Part shown: piece by piece, positions 22,591-34,200 of the stretch
Position numbering within the stretch: position 1 is the stretch's first letter
Layout: every line of letters starts with the position of its first letter
Source: Zingiber officinale
Lineage: Eukaryota; Streptophyta; Magnoliopsida; Zingiberales; Zingiberaceae
Length of the DNA: 64,000 nt
Assembly (NCBI RefSeq): GCF_018446385.1
Contig: NC_055992.1
Span: 18,756,877 to 18,820,876, forward strand
Reading direction: 5' to 3'
Program-made: the position numbers and the translations under genes
The notes under the pieces: model-generated
What the model saw: the letters and a program-made list of their open reading frames with translations, nothing else
Databases searched by the model: none
Told to the model about the DNA's origin: nothing

Positions 22591-23644
22591 GTAAGGGGTT
22601 CAATCATCCACAGAACAATGGTTTTATTTTATCTTGATCGATCCTTTTTTTCGTGGATTGTCTTTGAGTAGTATAGCTGATTAGTTCCTGTAGCTCCTTT
22701 AACTCTAGCAAATGATTGAATTTCTGTTATTGAAGATCATGCCTTCGATGTTAAAGTATTACTTCTATTCTGCTTTTCTTGGGAGTCTGGTGCGGATTCT
22801 CCGTGTTCTTGATTGAATCGGGGGTGCTATTGGATATCTTTCATTCAATTGGTAAATCATAGTAGTTACATCCAATGCAAGTAACATTAGATTCAATAGT
22901 AACACAGTTCATCCTGAGCATGATGACTGTCGCCGCAATCAATTGCATATATCTTGATCAATATTCCCAAAATTCAAAAGTTCTATCGCCTGAAATTTTT
23001 TTCTTTCGTATTCATTAGTGTCACTGTTTTAGGTCTCCATATACCTTAGAATTATCTTTGCATTCAAGTAATTGACTAACATTTATGATTATATTGCACA
23101 TCTAGTGGTAAACATCATAGAATATGGATAGTATGTGCATTCAGATGTTTTCGATTTGCAGATAATTTTTTTTTTTTTTTTGGTAAATCTTGATTGAACC
23201 TTTTATTTCTCAATCATGGATATATGGCTTTAAAATTATGCTATTTACTTTTGGAAAATTAATGGGAAAAAGACAATATCCAATGAAGATTTATATTTTG
23301 ATAGTGGGGTTACATTAGCACACACTTTTATCATGAGATGTCCTTATATGAATTGAATATGAGACTATTTTCATGCTTTAGTACCGAATGATAAACTCTA
23401 AAACCCTAAACTCAAGTAGTATTTTAGACATAATTAACATAGAATATGACGAACTCAAGTACGTAGCACATTAACCGACTTTAGAAAGACTTGATGGTGG
23501 AGCCAAAGCATAGAATATTTTGAGATGTTTGTTTTATATCTTCCGACAAAGAATGAGTCTTTATATATACATGTTTAAAGAATTTGTTCTTGCCCATTAA
23601 AGTTGCAACCCTTGGGATAGAACATCAACTACCAATAATTTCAA
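22591..23644. other. 3' UTR intron or intergenic DNA, no gene seen
   Basis: T-rich, intron-like sequence follows the GTAAGG donor; no convincing acceptor-exon pair was identified. Poly-T run at about 23167-23182. Confidence 0.45.
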
Positions 23645-23765
23645 TATGATGGCAAAAGGCGATTTGCTCGTTCCAGCGCCTCCATTAACTCATTCGTAGA
23701 TCAATATAGAAGAGGTAAATCATGGATGACTACTATTCTTGGGCAGTTGCTTGTCTGTCAGGTCA
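23645..23765 (-). mobile_element. SINE fragment (family A, inverted)
   Basis: GGCAAAAGGCGATTTGCTCG, then AGGTAAATCATGGATGACTACTA, parallels the inverted SINE at 31035-31246 (GTAAATCACGGATGATTA). The tRNA-like head is missing or diverged. Confidence 0.55.
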
Positions 23766-24322
23766 TGGCGCAATGACAAAGTGCTCAAATAGTTTCTCAA
23801 ACACATATGGTTTGAATGTCATCTATGACGTACTGTAGGACGTTGACTACTGAGCAAGAAGTTGTCTGTGCTTCTGAATTCGTCCACCGCCGGAACTAAT
23901 TAGACCGAAGTCCCAAATGCCTGGATTATATATATTAATAAAAACATGATGAGATGCACATGTCAATCAATAATCAGTCAATAACTAAACATTTTGTTAA
24001 ATGCACCACTTTGAAAGGTTAGATAGGAGTTATCTAATGGTTGATCCGCTTGGCCAGACAACTCTTGTGATAGTATGTTAGAATTGAATAACAAAGTGGC
24101 CATCTAGTATAATTATATCTAAAGTTGAAAATTTCTTTCTAATTGAGAATAAATTAAGACTAAAATTTATCAGGTAAAAAATAACAAATGCAAAAATAGA
24201 ACTTTGATGTAAACAACAAAATCATCTAAATGCAAACGTTGAACATTAAGGTTTTATTTAATATCCTTTAAATTTCAAATTCTATAAAATAACTCGTATA
24301 AAATTAATCTATAATTCGATAT
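23766..24322. other. Intergenic, nothing recognised
   Basis: AT-rich; no ORF of note and no clear repeat structure. Confidence 0.4.
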
Positions 24323-24556
24323 TTGAAACATCCCTCTACGTTGCATTTAGAAACAGTTTGAGCTTCTTTTTTTTTTTTTTTTGAACAATTTTAACTAAAG
24401 CTTGGTTAAAACTATTCTAAGATTGAACAATTTTGATCAAAGTTAGAACAAATTTAATTAAAGTTTTATTTTAGAGCGTCTCGTGGGAGCTCTCTAAGAG
24501 TGAGCGCTACGTAAAAAAAAAAAAAAATCTCTATGCAACGTAGAGGGATGTTTCAA
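24323..24556. mobile_element. MITE with 24-bp perfect terminal inverted repeats
   Basis: The left end TTGAAACATCCCTCTACG... (24 bp, to CAT at 24346) is exactly matched in inverse at the right end, which finishes GGGATGTTTCAA at 24556. The interior has a poly-T run, poly-A run and no ORF. Flanks do not show an unambiguous target duplication, so the superfamily is not assigned. Confidence 0.9.
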
Positions 24557-25004
24557 CAATTCTTTCATTTCCATATTGTTTTCCTTATATTTTATATTAT
24601 ATATAATTACAATCCTCCGCATCATCCATCCCTTCCTTAATTAAAAAATCTCTTCACTGACAAATTTAAATTTAAAATTTTATTTTAATAATAAAAAAAA
24701 AATAATGTGAGAGAGCGACCGTATAAATACTGAACTACTACTTATTGAAGGTGAAAGAGATGGGAGGGAGCTCTCTCTGTATGATCATGTCTACAGTGGG
24801 AGCTCGATGTACTTATATTTTTAGTTGGCATCTTATGCTGATTAATCTTGATCGGTCTGATTTCATAAAAGTTTTTTCTATTAAGATAAATTAGGAAATA
24901 CTCGTAGCGAATGACTCATTAATCTAACGTAAAATATTTGTTAATTTATTAAAGCTGAAATTTGATATTTAAATGTCTGAAAATTTTTTTAAAAAAACTC
25001 TATC

Positions 25005-25180
25005 GGGATGGGATCCTCTAGACCACCTTTCCTGATTTGCTCTTGGACCAGAAAAGGTAGATTAGTGGGAGACAATGGTTCTCACATGTTAAACAGGTGG
25101 GGTCATTACTTCCCATCAATATAAATGCTGAATCAAATCAAGGGATAACTCAACATTTATGGATCAGAGGATCCTTTCCC
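25005..25180. mobile_element. 176-bp MITE, TSD CTATC
   Basis: Terminal inverted repeats GGGATGGGATCCTCT and AGAGGATCCTTTCCC match at 13 of 15 positions. CTATC occurs at 25000-25004 and 25181-25185. A 5-bp duplication is unusual for the common MITE superfamilies, so class is open. Confidence 0.8.
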
Positions 25181-25324
25181 CTATCGTTACAGTATTACCC
25201 GAGGGCTAAAAGTTATTTAAAGATAATATAGTTTCAATTAAAGTTATTGAGGATGTTAAATTATTGATGAGGAATTATTTTGATAAATTTTAAATGAGAG
25301 ATACCTTTTATAATACGAGTAAAA

Positions 25325-25455
25325 AAACAGAGTTGGCTCTGGATAGTGTGGTGGTAAAGTTTTTAACAGACTCCTCCAGAGTTTGAATCTCATCCACTGT
25401 AAAAAAAATTTCTCTAATATAATGAAAAATCTAAGAAGTTTATGAGCGTGCACAC
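25325..25455 (+). mobile_element. tRNA-derived SINE fragment
   Basis: An A-box-like TAGTGTGGTGGTAAAG (25347-25362) and B-box-like AGAGTTTGAATCTC (25378-25391) are spaced as in a tRNA-type Pol III promoter, followed by an A-rich string. It is not a functional tRNA. Confidence 0.55.
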
Positions 25456-25894
25456 ATTTGTACTTTCGAATGTGTAATTTTGATCCTTGTCCTAAAAACT
25501 TATTTTAAAACTACCTTTCTTCGCTGCTATTATTATAATAATTTTAATTAAAATTATTATAAATTATTTTAATATAAAATAAAATTACTTCTATTAATTA
25601 AAATTATTACATATAGAATAATATTGTATAATAATATTATTTTCAAACCTGATTCAAATATAAAGTGAGAATAAAGATTTCTTATCAAAATAGGCACACT
25701 TCATCCTAAAAATATTCTTAATTTTTTATCACTTTAATTAATTACCTAACCAACTCTATTTTGACTAATTCTACAATAACTTTTCTTATAGGTTGGTTAA
25801 AAATATGTCACTATAAAAATATGAAACCGTCATATTAGTGGCTCCCAAGCCTTTTACTATCATTGAGATGGAGGTAAAGTGAAGTAGCTCAAGT

Positions 25895-26040
25895 GACAAA
25901 TATCTCGATGGAGATTTCAAAAGGGAATGAACTCCTCTGCTAAATTTTGACTTACTATTGTAACTTTGACAAATATCTCGATGGAGATTTCATAAGGGGA
26001 TGAACTCCTCTGCTAAATTTTGACTTACTATTGTAACTTT
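25895..26040. repeat. 73-bp direct tandem duplication
   Basis: Units 25895-25967 and 25968-26040 differ at only about three positions; both begin GACAAATATCTCGATGGAG. Confidence 0.93.
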
Positions 26041-26847
26041 ATCTCAAACACTTACCAACTAAAGGGCTGAAATAGGTCACCATAGGCATTATGGAAATTG
26101 GGCATAATGAAACCAAACAATTTTAGCGAGACTCAACTTTTTATAATTTTTCTCGTCACTACAGCTCAAACTTTCATAGCTTCTAATATTACCATTTTCT
26201 TAGTTTTATAGGTGTGGTACAGTTTCAAAGAGCAATAAAAGGACTATAATTTAAATCTCAAATAAGACAAATATCTTAAAGATCGACTTGTGTAAATTAT
26301 GTTCCATATTTATCCAGTAGGAAAACTAGCTAGGGAGAGATCGTCTATATATAAGATTAGTCTTGCAAAATTTGAGCACTTGATTATAAAAAATTATCAT
26401 TCCCTCGTGATAGCATATGCGGTCAATAATAATCTCTTTGAGTGGGCGATTTAAATTATATCACGGTGTGTTGATAATAATTGCAGGTGTGATTTAGTTA
26501 GGTTGGTATGCAAAAAGTTTTTAAAAGGTAAATTCTTGCAGATGAATGTTAAAGACATACAAAGTCCAGGAGGTGGAACTCCAGATAGATGGAAGCCAAG
26601 TGGTGGAATTCCTCGCATGTGGAATTCGAAGAAGTCTTGGCAAGTGGAAGTGTATGGAGGACGGAGTCAACGTAGGTCCAGTCTGGGCAGTACTCCGCCC
26701 CAAAATAAAAATAAATTATTATACACATTTTTTACATATAAATAAATATTTATAATATTTTTTATTAATGAAAAAGCAATGGTATATTACCTCCATGATA
26801 TTTTATTCATTGTAATCATCACTAATATTTATAAAGAGGGCATGTGG
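26041..26847. other. Intergenic, no recognised gene
   Basis: An 80-codon frame at 26503-26745 (GGGTPDRWKPSGGIPRMW) matches no family I know and is followed by ordinary AT-rich sequence. I do not call it a gene. Confidence 0.4.
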
Positions 26848-26935
26848 TCTCTCGGACGGTATAATAATTGAGATATGAGGTGTTATCATACGAGATTTTA
26901 TAATCGAAACTTAACGCATCCGAGTATGTCTTCTC
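26848..26935 (+). mobile_element. SINE head fragment (family A)
   Basis: GGACGGTATAATAATTGAGA, GTTATCATACGAGATTTTAT and CATCCGAGTATGTCTTCTCC align in order with the first 90 bp of the SINE at 10921-11110. The 3' body is missing. Confidence 0.6.
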
Positions 26936-27009
26936 CTCATGTTTCATTCACTTGGATCTCTGGAAGGATCTTTTTTCTGTCACGAATATATGTTGATTTT
27001 TGTAAAAGA

Positions 27010-27540
27010 TCCCTACAATCTCTCATGTTTAGTTCGTTGGGCTCCATTCTGCCAGGCAGTGCCCACTCGAATAAGTCATCTGCGCCATCGCCAACTCCAC
27101 CCTGTAAAGCTCCAATTGTATCCTCAGGTAGGACCACCGAACTCACTACCATTGCCTCGCCGCTCAGGACGAATGACACATGATGAAACACCCTTGCCTC
27201 CTTCCACACTGACATTTGCAGTCTGGTCACCCACACGTTGACCATCACCCGAGATCACGTCGGAACCAAGTAACCAACCACTTGGATCTCCTCTATCATC
27301 TCATGGAGCATCAGCAGGATAGACAAGTGCATGTAGAGTGTCTCCTTCATTGTGCACTTGAGGTAGAGGAGCTTCACGAGCTCGCTCTCCTGGACCAACT
27401 GGTCTAAGCCGACCATGACTACCAGCTAGCTCTTCTTGCACACACCACATCTCGTTAGGGTTCTTCATCAACTCGACCATCGCTTCTTTGATTGCCGATG
27501 CCACCGTCTTTGCATCGCGAGGCAACCACTGCCTTGCGTG
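27010..27540 (-). pseudogene. Cytochrome P450 fragment, CYP84A-like (ferulate/coniferaldehyde 5-hydroxylase type)
   Basis: Minus-strand translation in changing frames gives TVASAIKEAMVELMKNPNE and CVQEELAG (I-helix region; 27525-27430), then LDQLVQESELVKL and KCTMKETLYMH (K-helix with the ExxR region altered to E-T-L-Y), then QVVGYLVPT, a stop, RVMVNVWV, WKEARVF and LFEWALPGRMEPNELNM, close to the C-terminal half of CYP84A. CYP84A enzymes hydroxylate guaiacyl precursors on the route to syringyl lignin. The heme-binding FGxGRRxCPG segment is not recognisable, the N-terminal half is absent, and there are at least one frameshift and one stop, so it is a dead fragment. A SINE fragment abuts its 3' end. 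Subfamily is by pattern recall; P450 identity is firmer. Confidence 0.75.
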
Positions 27541-27619
27541 GCCACGTCACTACCTCGTTGGATAGTTCAAGCGACCACGTCTATACTGAACTAATATTCT
27601 AGCTCCGTCCTTACCTAAG

Positions 27620-28490
27620 AGAGTGTATTCCTAGCAAATAGATCATCAAAAGTGAAACTCTTTGTAGGCTTGTTGAATGTCAAAGATCATTTACTAAAGA
27701 GCTCAGGTGACCTAGATGAAGTTAGTCTTTATTCGTAATTGTCCGATTGAAACAACTGACATTTTAAGACAGGCAGGTAAAGGTAGTAATTAATTGACCT
27801 TTATTCGGCCATTTAATGTCATTTATTGCAACTAAGGGGTCTTAGCTCCTATATAAAAATGCACACATTAATGAGAAACACTTCATTCATCTTTGTTCCT
27901 CTGTATCCCGGGAAATAGATGTCCAATGTAACCTTGAGGTATTGTCGGAGAGAGAGGAATTTGTTTTAAGAAAATTACGTCAAACGTAAACCTCAATGTC
28001 TTCTTTTTCCAGATCGAGCAACCATTTGATCTCGGTCTCTCGACTCGACGTTCGATGTTCGACAATCCACTTGGGAGTTAGATCCGCTCGACACCCCAGC
28101 CCACTCGCGGTACTCAGGACCCATTCGGGTCATTCAACAGTTACTCGAGTAACTTGGTAATCGGGCGACTCAGTGAACTCGACACTTGTTGACTTGGCAG
28201 ATCGATCACTAGACAAGTTGGACACTTGGCATCTCGACTCAGCGCTCAATAGACACAACAAATTGACCCGATTGGGTCATTATATTCGCCATCTTCTTGT
28301 AACTTGGTTGCTCGATCACTCAGTCAACTTGACATTCAATAATTTGGTCAAGACAGTCAGCTAAGTTTGATTATTCTAGATAGTCGAACTAGATAATCTG
28401 ACAGTTTGACATTATTAGTTAAGATCATCATCTAACAGATAAGTCTAAAATTATTGAATCTTATAATTTTCAATTTAGAATATCCCCTAT
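27620..28490 (+). mobile_element. LTR-like block related to 5175-6320
   Basis: TATA-like CCTATATAAAAATG (about 27848-27861), a CCCGGGAAATAG string (27908) and GTTTTAAGAAAATTACGTC (27964) are followed by repeats of CTCGACAC/GACTCAG/TTGGTAATCGG type (28060-28330). The same order is seen at 5520-6110. No coding capacity. Confidence 0.5.
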
Positions 28491-28949
28491 ATAAAAAAAT
28501 TGTATAACAAAATAACACTCAATGGTATAGGCTTGTTGAAGAGATCTCCAAGAGAGAAGCATGATCAATATGAAAGTGTGAGAATAGTGATCTAGTAAAA
28601 TGTATTTTAGATTTTACTTAAAAATTTTGTATTGAGATCTGTCGCTAGAGGGATAGATGAATAGTGATTACTTGGTGGAGGGGATGGATGAATAATGATT
28701 TACTTGGTGGATTGTACTTGTTCGTGTGCTCATATAAAAGATTAATAAATATGAAATTAAAAACACACGCATAGAAAATATGAGATTTTACCTGATTCAA
28801 AACTCGTGCTTCCTATTTATAATCAAAAGTACCAACGATAATCCATTAATGTTCTCTTTTTCTTATAACTTCGAGAAACCCCCAAAAGTACAAATTCTCA
28901 ATACAGCTACACTTTGCTTTTCCCATGCAGCTCCAAGTACAGATTCTTG

Positions 28950-29135
28950 ATAGAGTGGTGTCGGTAGTAGTGTAGTAGTTGAGACATGATATCATATAAA
29001 TTTCTATAAAGTAAAAATTTCAAATATATATTTTTACATTCTTTTTTGACTGACCATGTGTACTAATAATTAACCTTGGGATGGGTTGACGGGGACGCTA
29101 GAAGCGAGCGTATTCATCTTTTGTCACAATGTGTA
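28950..29135 (+). mobile_element. Diverged SINE (family A)
   Basis: GTGTAGTAGTTGAGACATGATATCATATAAATT, then (29075-29120) GGGATGGGTTGACGGGGACG and a GAAGCGAGCGTATTCATCTTTT tail match the order of the 10921-11110 SINE (GGACGGATTGACAAGGGCAC, GAACGAATCACCTTTT). Confidence 0.6.
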
Positions 29136-29880
29136 TTAATAGTTAAAGAATATTCATATCAATTTTTTATCACTATATTTAAAATTTAAAGTAAATAGTT
29201 CACTTTATTAAATTTAAATAACCATTTTCATTATACATTACATCAATTATCCTAAAATTTTCATTATTTTTAAATTATTATTATTTTTTTCTTATTATTA
29301 TTTTTTATTATTATATTTAGAGAATGAATAGAAGGAAAAAGAATTAACAGAAAAGAGATTGAAAAGAAATATTATTATATATTTAGGATAGAGATTTGAT
29401 TTTTTAAATTTAAAGAATTATTATTTATCAAATTTAAATTTAAAAAATATATAATTATTCTATCTAAAATTTAAAATAAAAATTTTAGATAGAATAACTG
29501 ATATAGATATTCCACCTTCTACGACATTTATGCTCCCCTTTCCTTTTCCCCTCTTATGCACCTCTTATTTATTTTCAAAAATCTTTCTTGTTTTTTTCCC
29601 TCCTTTTGCTCACTCGCTCTGCTCACTTTGAGGGTTTTCTTCTTCTTTCTTCCCCCCTTCCTCGTTTCCTAACTTGATCCCCATTCGCTCTACCTCCTAG
29701 TCATCTCCCTCTCTCATCTCCCTCGTATGCATTTGGAATAGGAGGAAGCCGGCAAAAAATGAATACGCTCGTCGCCCACACCCCGAATTAATATGGAAAA
29801 GGTAAATGACTCAGTAGGTAACTGCAGGTGGGGTGATTTTTACACGAAGTGCAGAGATTTATGTCCTGTCAGCCCCGTGA
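29136..29880. other. AT-rich stretch then putative KRP upstream region
   Basis: 29140-29500 is very AT-rich and featureless. 29500-29750 is pyrimidine-rich, like the leader of a plant gene. No confident TATA box was chosen. Confidence 0.4.
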
Positions 29881-29910
29881 TTCAACCCTACGACCTTATC
29901 TGAGCTACTC

Positions 29911-30246
29911 ATGGGGAAGTATACGAGGAAGGCCAAGGGCACCGGCGAAGTTGCCTCCATCGAGGTCACTTACCAGTCCACCCTCGGCGTCCGTACCCGC
30001 ACAAGGGCTCTCGCCGCTGCGCCGGCCGAGGACTCCTGCGATTACCTCGAGCTTCGGAGCCGCCGCCTCGAGAAGCCCCTCCCGCCGCTCCTGGCCTGCA
30101 AGGGTGCTGACAAGCCCACCATTGGCCCCCTGTCTGAAAGAAAATTCTGGATCCGTGGGGACGAGGAGGTGCTCGGCCTCGGAGGCGTGACCGGATGCAG
30201 AGGCGTCCTTTGGGGAGAATATTATTGAGGCCGAAGCGAAAGATAG
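29911..30246 (+). pseudogene. KRP: KRP-type CDK inhibitor, disrupted first exon
   Basis: From ATG at 29911 the translation [31 protein letters not shown] and [13 protein letters not shown] matches the N-terminal hallmarks of plant KIP-RELATED PROTEINs, nuclear inhibitors of CDK-cyclin complexes. The exon's end, [16 protein letters not shown] (30200-30246), followed by a splice donor AG/GTGGGT, is also typical, but lies in a different frame (+1). That frame contains a TGA at 30188-30190. So at least one indel between about 30100 and 30188 and one stop separate the two halves. The downstream exons, which would encode the RETTPCSLI segment and the C-terminal CDK-binding motif (FDxxxDxPLxGRYEW), were not found up to 34.8 kb. 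I read it as a decayed or truncated copy. A sequencing error could explain the frameshift but not the stop and missing exons together. Confidence 0.78.
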
Positions 30247-31034
30247 GTGGGTTAACTCGGTAAATTAGGGCTTCTTTTTTACTTGATTTTTCTCTTCTTT
30301 TTCTCCTATTGTGCAGTTTGGCTTTTACGTTGTCATTTCGCTGATCATGTTGCATTAATACTTATTCTACGTGCTGACCGGAAAGATTCAAGTAAAAGAA
30401 ATATATTTCATGCAGAGGAAGCTAACACCATTATATAGAAGTAATGTAAACTAACATTTCTACTTTTTCTGTTCATTTTATAGTTTTATAAAATTGGTGA
30501 TTCTTCTACCGTGCTTTTCCCCAGAACTTTTTCTTTCCTTTAATTTCTTTTGTTCTTTTTGTGAAGATTTTGTTCTTACTGGTCTTTGAGGTGATTCCTT
30601 GTTCTGCACTTATCACAAGAAAGTTATCCTCTCTGCCAAGTGGTCGTGCTTTGTTGGAACAAAAAAATATTATTCTTACACACCACCTTTTCACAATTGC
30701 TAAAGTCATCCTAGATGATCATTGTTTTTCTGCTAACTCCAAGATAATTTAGTACTTACTTTTTTCCCCCTCCATTGATTTTGTACCTTTTTTACTGGGG
30801 TATTGGCGCCCATGGCTGGTTTCCTATGGTACTGTATGAATCCTTAGGGTTGATTCACTTCTTCATTGCCATTTGTTATTTATTGGATAATAGTATTGTG
30901 TGGTACTGTTTGCAGACTGTAACCAATTTGACTCCTGCTTTGGTTTTATTACTGGGCCATGATGGTGAATGAGCTTTCTGCCTCGTTTCATTTTGGTCCT
31001 GGCTACACAAAACTTGTTTTTTTGGCCATTCATG
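30247..31034. other. T-rich intron-like sequence after the KRP exon
   Basis: Composition resembles a plant intron. No KRP exon 2 was recognised. Short frames here are not supported as genes. Confidence 0.45.
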
Positions 31035-31246
31035 TGGCAAAAAAGGCTATTCGCTCGCCTCAACATCCCCGCCATCGCCAATTCATCACTAGATCAATAC
31101 GGAGGAAGTAAATCACGGATGATTATTAGTCATTAGTGCAGTGGCCAAGGCATGGGGGAAGACATGCTCATACGTAGCGAGTTTCGACCCTATGACCTAA
31201 TGTGGCAACACCCCATGTCTTAACCACCGCCCCGTCCCAAGGGGAC
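31035..31246 (-). mobile_element. tRNA-derived SINE (family A) with target duplication
   Basis: On the minus strand it starts with GGGACGGGGCGGTGGTTAAG and carries a B-box GGGTCGAAACTCGC (31165-31178), then GGCCACTGCACTAATGACTA, ATCCGTGATTTACTTCC, and a tail ending TTTTTTGCCA. Flanks GTTTTTTTGGCCATTCATG (31016-31034) and GTTTTTTTTTGTCATTCATG (31247-31266) form a near-perfect target-site duplication. Confidence 0.85.
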
Positions 31247-31266
31247 GTTTTTTTTTGTCATTCATG

Positions 31267-34200
31267 CTTGCAAGCAAAGTTGTTTTTGACATGGTGTGTA
31301 TTCAATGCACTTCTAATTTTTTTTTTTGTTTTTTAAGTTGACACTAGATATCCAGCTTACATTGATTAATCCAAGGGGTGATCAATTCGGTCTTATGAAA
31401 ATTTTCCATCGGCCACCACAGTAAATCGGAAAGCGCTCGTAGCAGATGACCCATGGTCCAGTGTTCAACTGCTCATTAAGTGAAATTCATCCATTAATTC
31501 ACTGAAACTGGAACTCGATCATTAGATACGTGGGAAGGAAACTAAGAAGGCACTCTGCGACTACACCATTGCCCCGGGGGCTTCGGTGCACTTTTTCTTC
31601 ATTGCAAACCATCCTTCCGTATCAAATATATCTTATGTATGTTTTTGTACCTACCGATGCAACTCTGTCATGTTCCTTCCTGTTCTTTACTTGTCTTCCT
31701 TAGGAGCATAGATTTTTTCCCTTCCTGCTCTCTATCATGTCATTTCTTTCCCTAGTGATTCAAGCTGTATACAGTTACAACAAATTCGTGATGTGTCAGT
31801 ACAGGTTGTTTTGGCCTAATATTTGTTAGTATGTTTGGCCTGTGAAATTTGGCTGTTTTTACAGTTTGTTTCCCACATGTGACTTTAGCAAATTTGTGCA
31901 GGCAAACTCGTGTCTCTCTTTGCTTCTTTGATTTTTCTAAAGTTGAAAATTTTACCATCATCATACCAAGCTCCAAACGGTGTTGGATCTGTGTTAGGTG
32001 TCATGATCAGAAAATTTATCTGGCAGGCAACCAGGCATTAGTCTGAGAATGTACTGAGTTACTAAGTAATTCTATCCAGCTTAGCCCTTGGCCATGCTCG
32101 CAGTTTAGTCATGTCTGTGTTAAATGATTACTATGGAAGCTGATTGGGGAATGCTCTCCTATTGTCATTGGGTAAAGAGTGAATAAACTTAGGTTGAAAT
32201 CATTGTCTAGTTTCAATTTAGTCATGTCTGTGTTAAATTGCAAGTTGGACAGGGAATGCTCTTGTTATCATTAGGTAGAAACAGCAATGGACTTAGTTTC
32301 AATGCTCCCGTTGGGTAGTTTGAGTGTCACAGATGTTGTCAACAAAAAGTTGTCTTTGTTTGGACACCTCACCTTCCCTATTTACTTTTTCTGCATTTTA
32401 ATTAAATCTTCTAGATCTGATTTGCAACTTGTTGATGCGATTTGGAACCTGTACTAAATATTTTGTTTCTTCTCACTTGCACCAACTTTATGTTGGAAAG
32501 ATTTGACAACACTGTAGTTCCTATTCTCTTGGTGGAAAAAAAGATCAAATATATTCCTAGTTTTATATTCTTGTTGTCTAACAATTTGAAGTTTGCAGGT
32601 TGGGTTTACGCAATTATTGGTTGCTTCATCATTGTCTCACTGGAGAAACACAATTTGGTAGACCAATGTTTCTGATGTACCAGTTGGTTTCAGGTATGAC
32701 AGGGAAACTGCTGCTTCATCATTGTCTGTAAAAGGTCAAAGGTCCCAGAATTAGCTGTTAGTTTCATGTTTTGTGTAACATATAGAGCTGATGAAACACT
32801 CCAGTGTAGTTGGCAAGTTTAAGCTCTTTGTAACTTGTTTAACAAAAGTTAAGGGATCAAATGTGAGTTTCTCTCCAATCATCACTCCCATCTCCAGAAA
32901 ATTTTATAATTAAGAAACTGTAAAAATAATATATTTGCATACAGTTAAACAATTCAAATGTATTATGACGTGGATTAGTTATGTTGAGATAGATTTGATG
33001 TCAAAATAAATATGTTATGGTTATTTTTAAAAGATTTATAGTAGTTTTTTTAAAAAAAATCATAAAAAGTTAGGTTAATTAATCAATAATTTAATAGCAT
33101 AACCTTAAATCTGACAATAAGGGGCCAACAAAAGCATAGGAACACGTTAACCTATATTCTTCTGAGAAAATAATAAATGGAAAGGTTTAATTATGCAACA
33201 CTAAAACCCTTTTGTGTTTCGCAACAACTAACTTCAAATTGAATCTTTGTGCTTCGCCAACTTAGCTTCTACATCGATTCAATAGTTTTTTATAATTTCC
33301 TCACCCTCTTAGAGCCCACCTCTCTTACACATTTAGATTTAATAAAGTGTGTTGAATGAATTTATCTCTTTGTGAGAATTAAGCATATGAGGTCCTTTGT
33401 GTACGAACACTTTCCTTCCCTTGAGCTTACCTATGGTAAACACGAAGACAAAGGAAGCTAAGACACATTAGTGACAACATGATGAAGCTCGCGCCAACTA
33501 GTTGTTGGAAGTATGGTCAAGGTGAGTGAGGTGGGAAGGGATACTTGAACTTGACCATATTAGCCCATGGGGTCTTTTTCAATGTTGACTCCTTGCTAGT
33601 GGTGACTTGATTATTGTTATTGTTGTCCAGAAAATAGAAAGAGGAGTCTTGACATAACAATAAAATTATTATTGTCCTTGTGGTCCCAATGTCATGTCAC
33701 AATTTAATATTCAATCATTCCATATAATATTTAAAATATAATATTTAAAGAGCATTATGGAATGATTTAGTACTCTTTGTTATTAAGATTAAGTGCCCAA
33801 TGCAAAACCATGAGCTTAGACAAGGATTAGCTTTTAGTTTTCATCCTTTAGAAAGAGGTGAGGATTGTTATTTATTGAGAGCAATCCTGATTAGGATCAA
33901 ACTTACTATAAGAATGGAAAAATTCTATGGTGTGGGTTAAAGTGTCTTTCCCTTTTTTGTTTTTGTTTGTAGAGATATATCCTATTATCACTTGCAAAGA
34001 ATAAATTAGTGGATTGTTACACATTTAATTGGAACAAAAAGGTGATATCGTTCATCCCAAACGGTAAGTATCGTTAGTCATATGATAAGATACAGATAAC
34101 TAAATCACAAGAATATTTTATCCTAATATAACATTTCTTTGCATGGGAAAAAACTAAAATTAATAGTATCCTACATGTTGTATCATCTGTGGAAGTCCTC

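Noticed and set aside
22200..22603. Three minus-strand frames opposite the EDA6-like gene
   Set aside because: Shadows of a GC-rich coding region; no family resemblance.
26503..26745. 80-codon frame rich in Gly/Trp/Ser
   Set aside because: No family resemblance, overlapping frames on both strands, no promoter or UTR signal noticed.
31490..31580. Possible KRP exon 2 (Thr-Thr-Pro containing stretch)
   Set aside because: The translation does not carry the RETTPCSLI pattern and lacks good splice sites.
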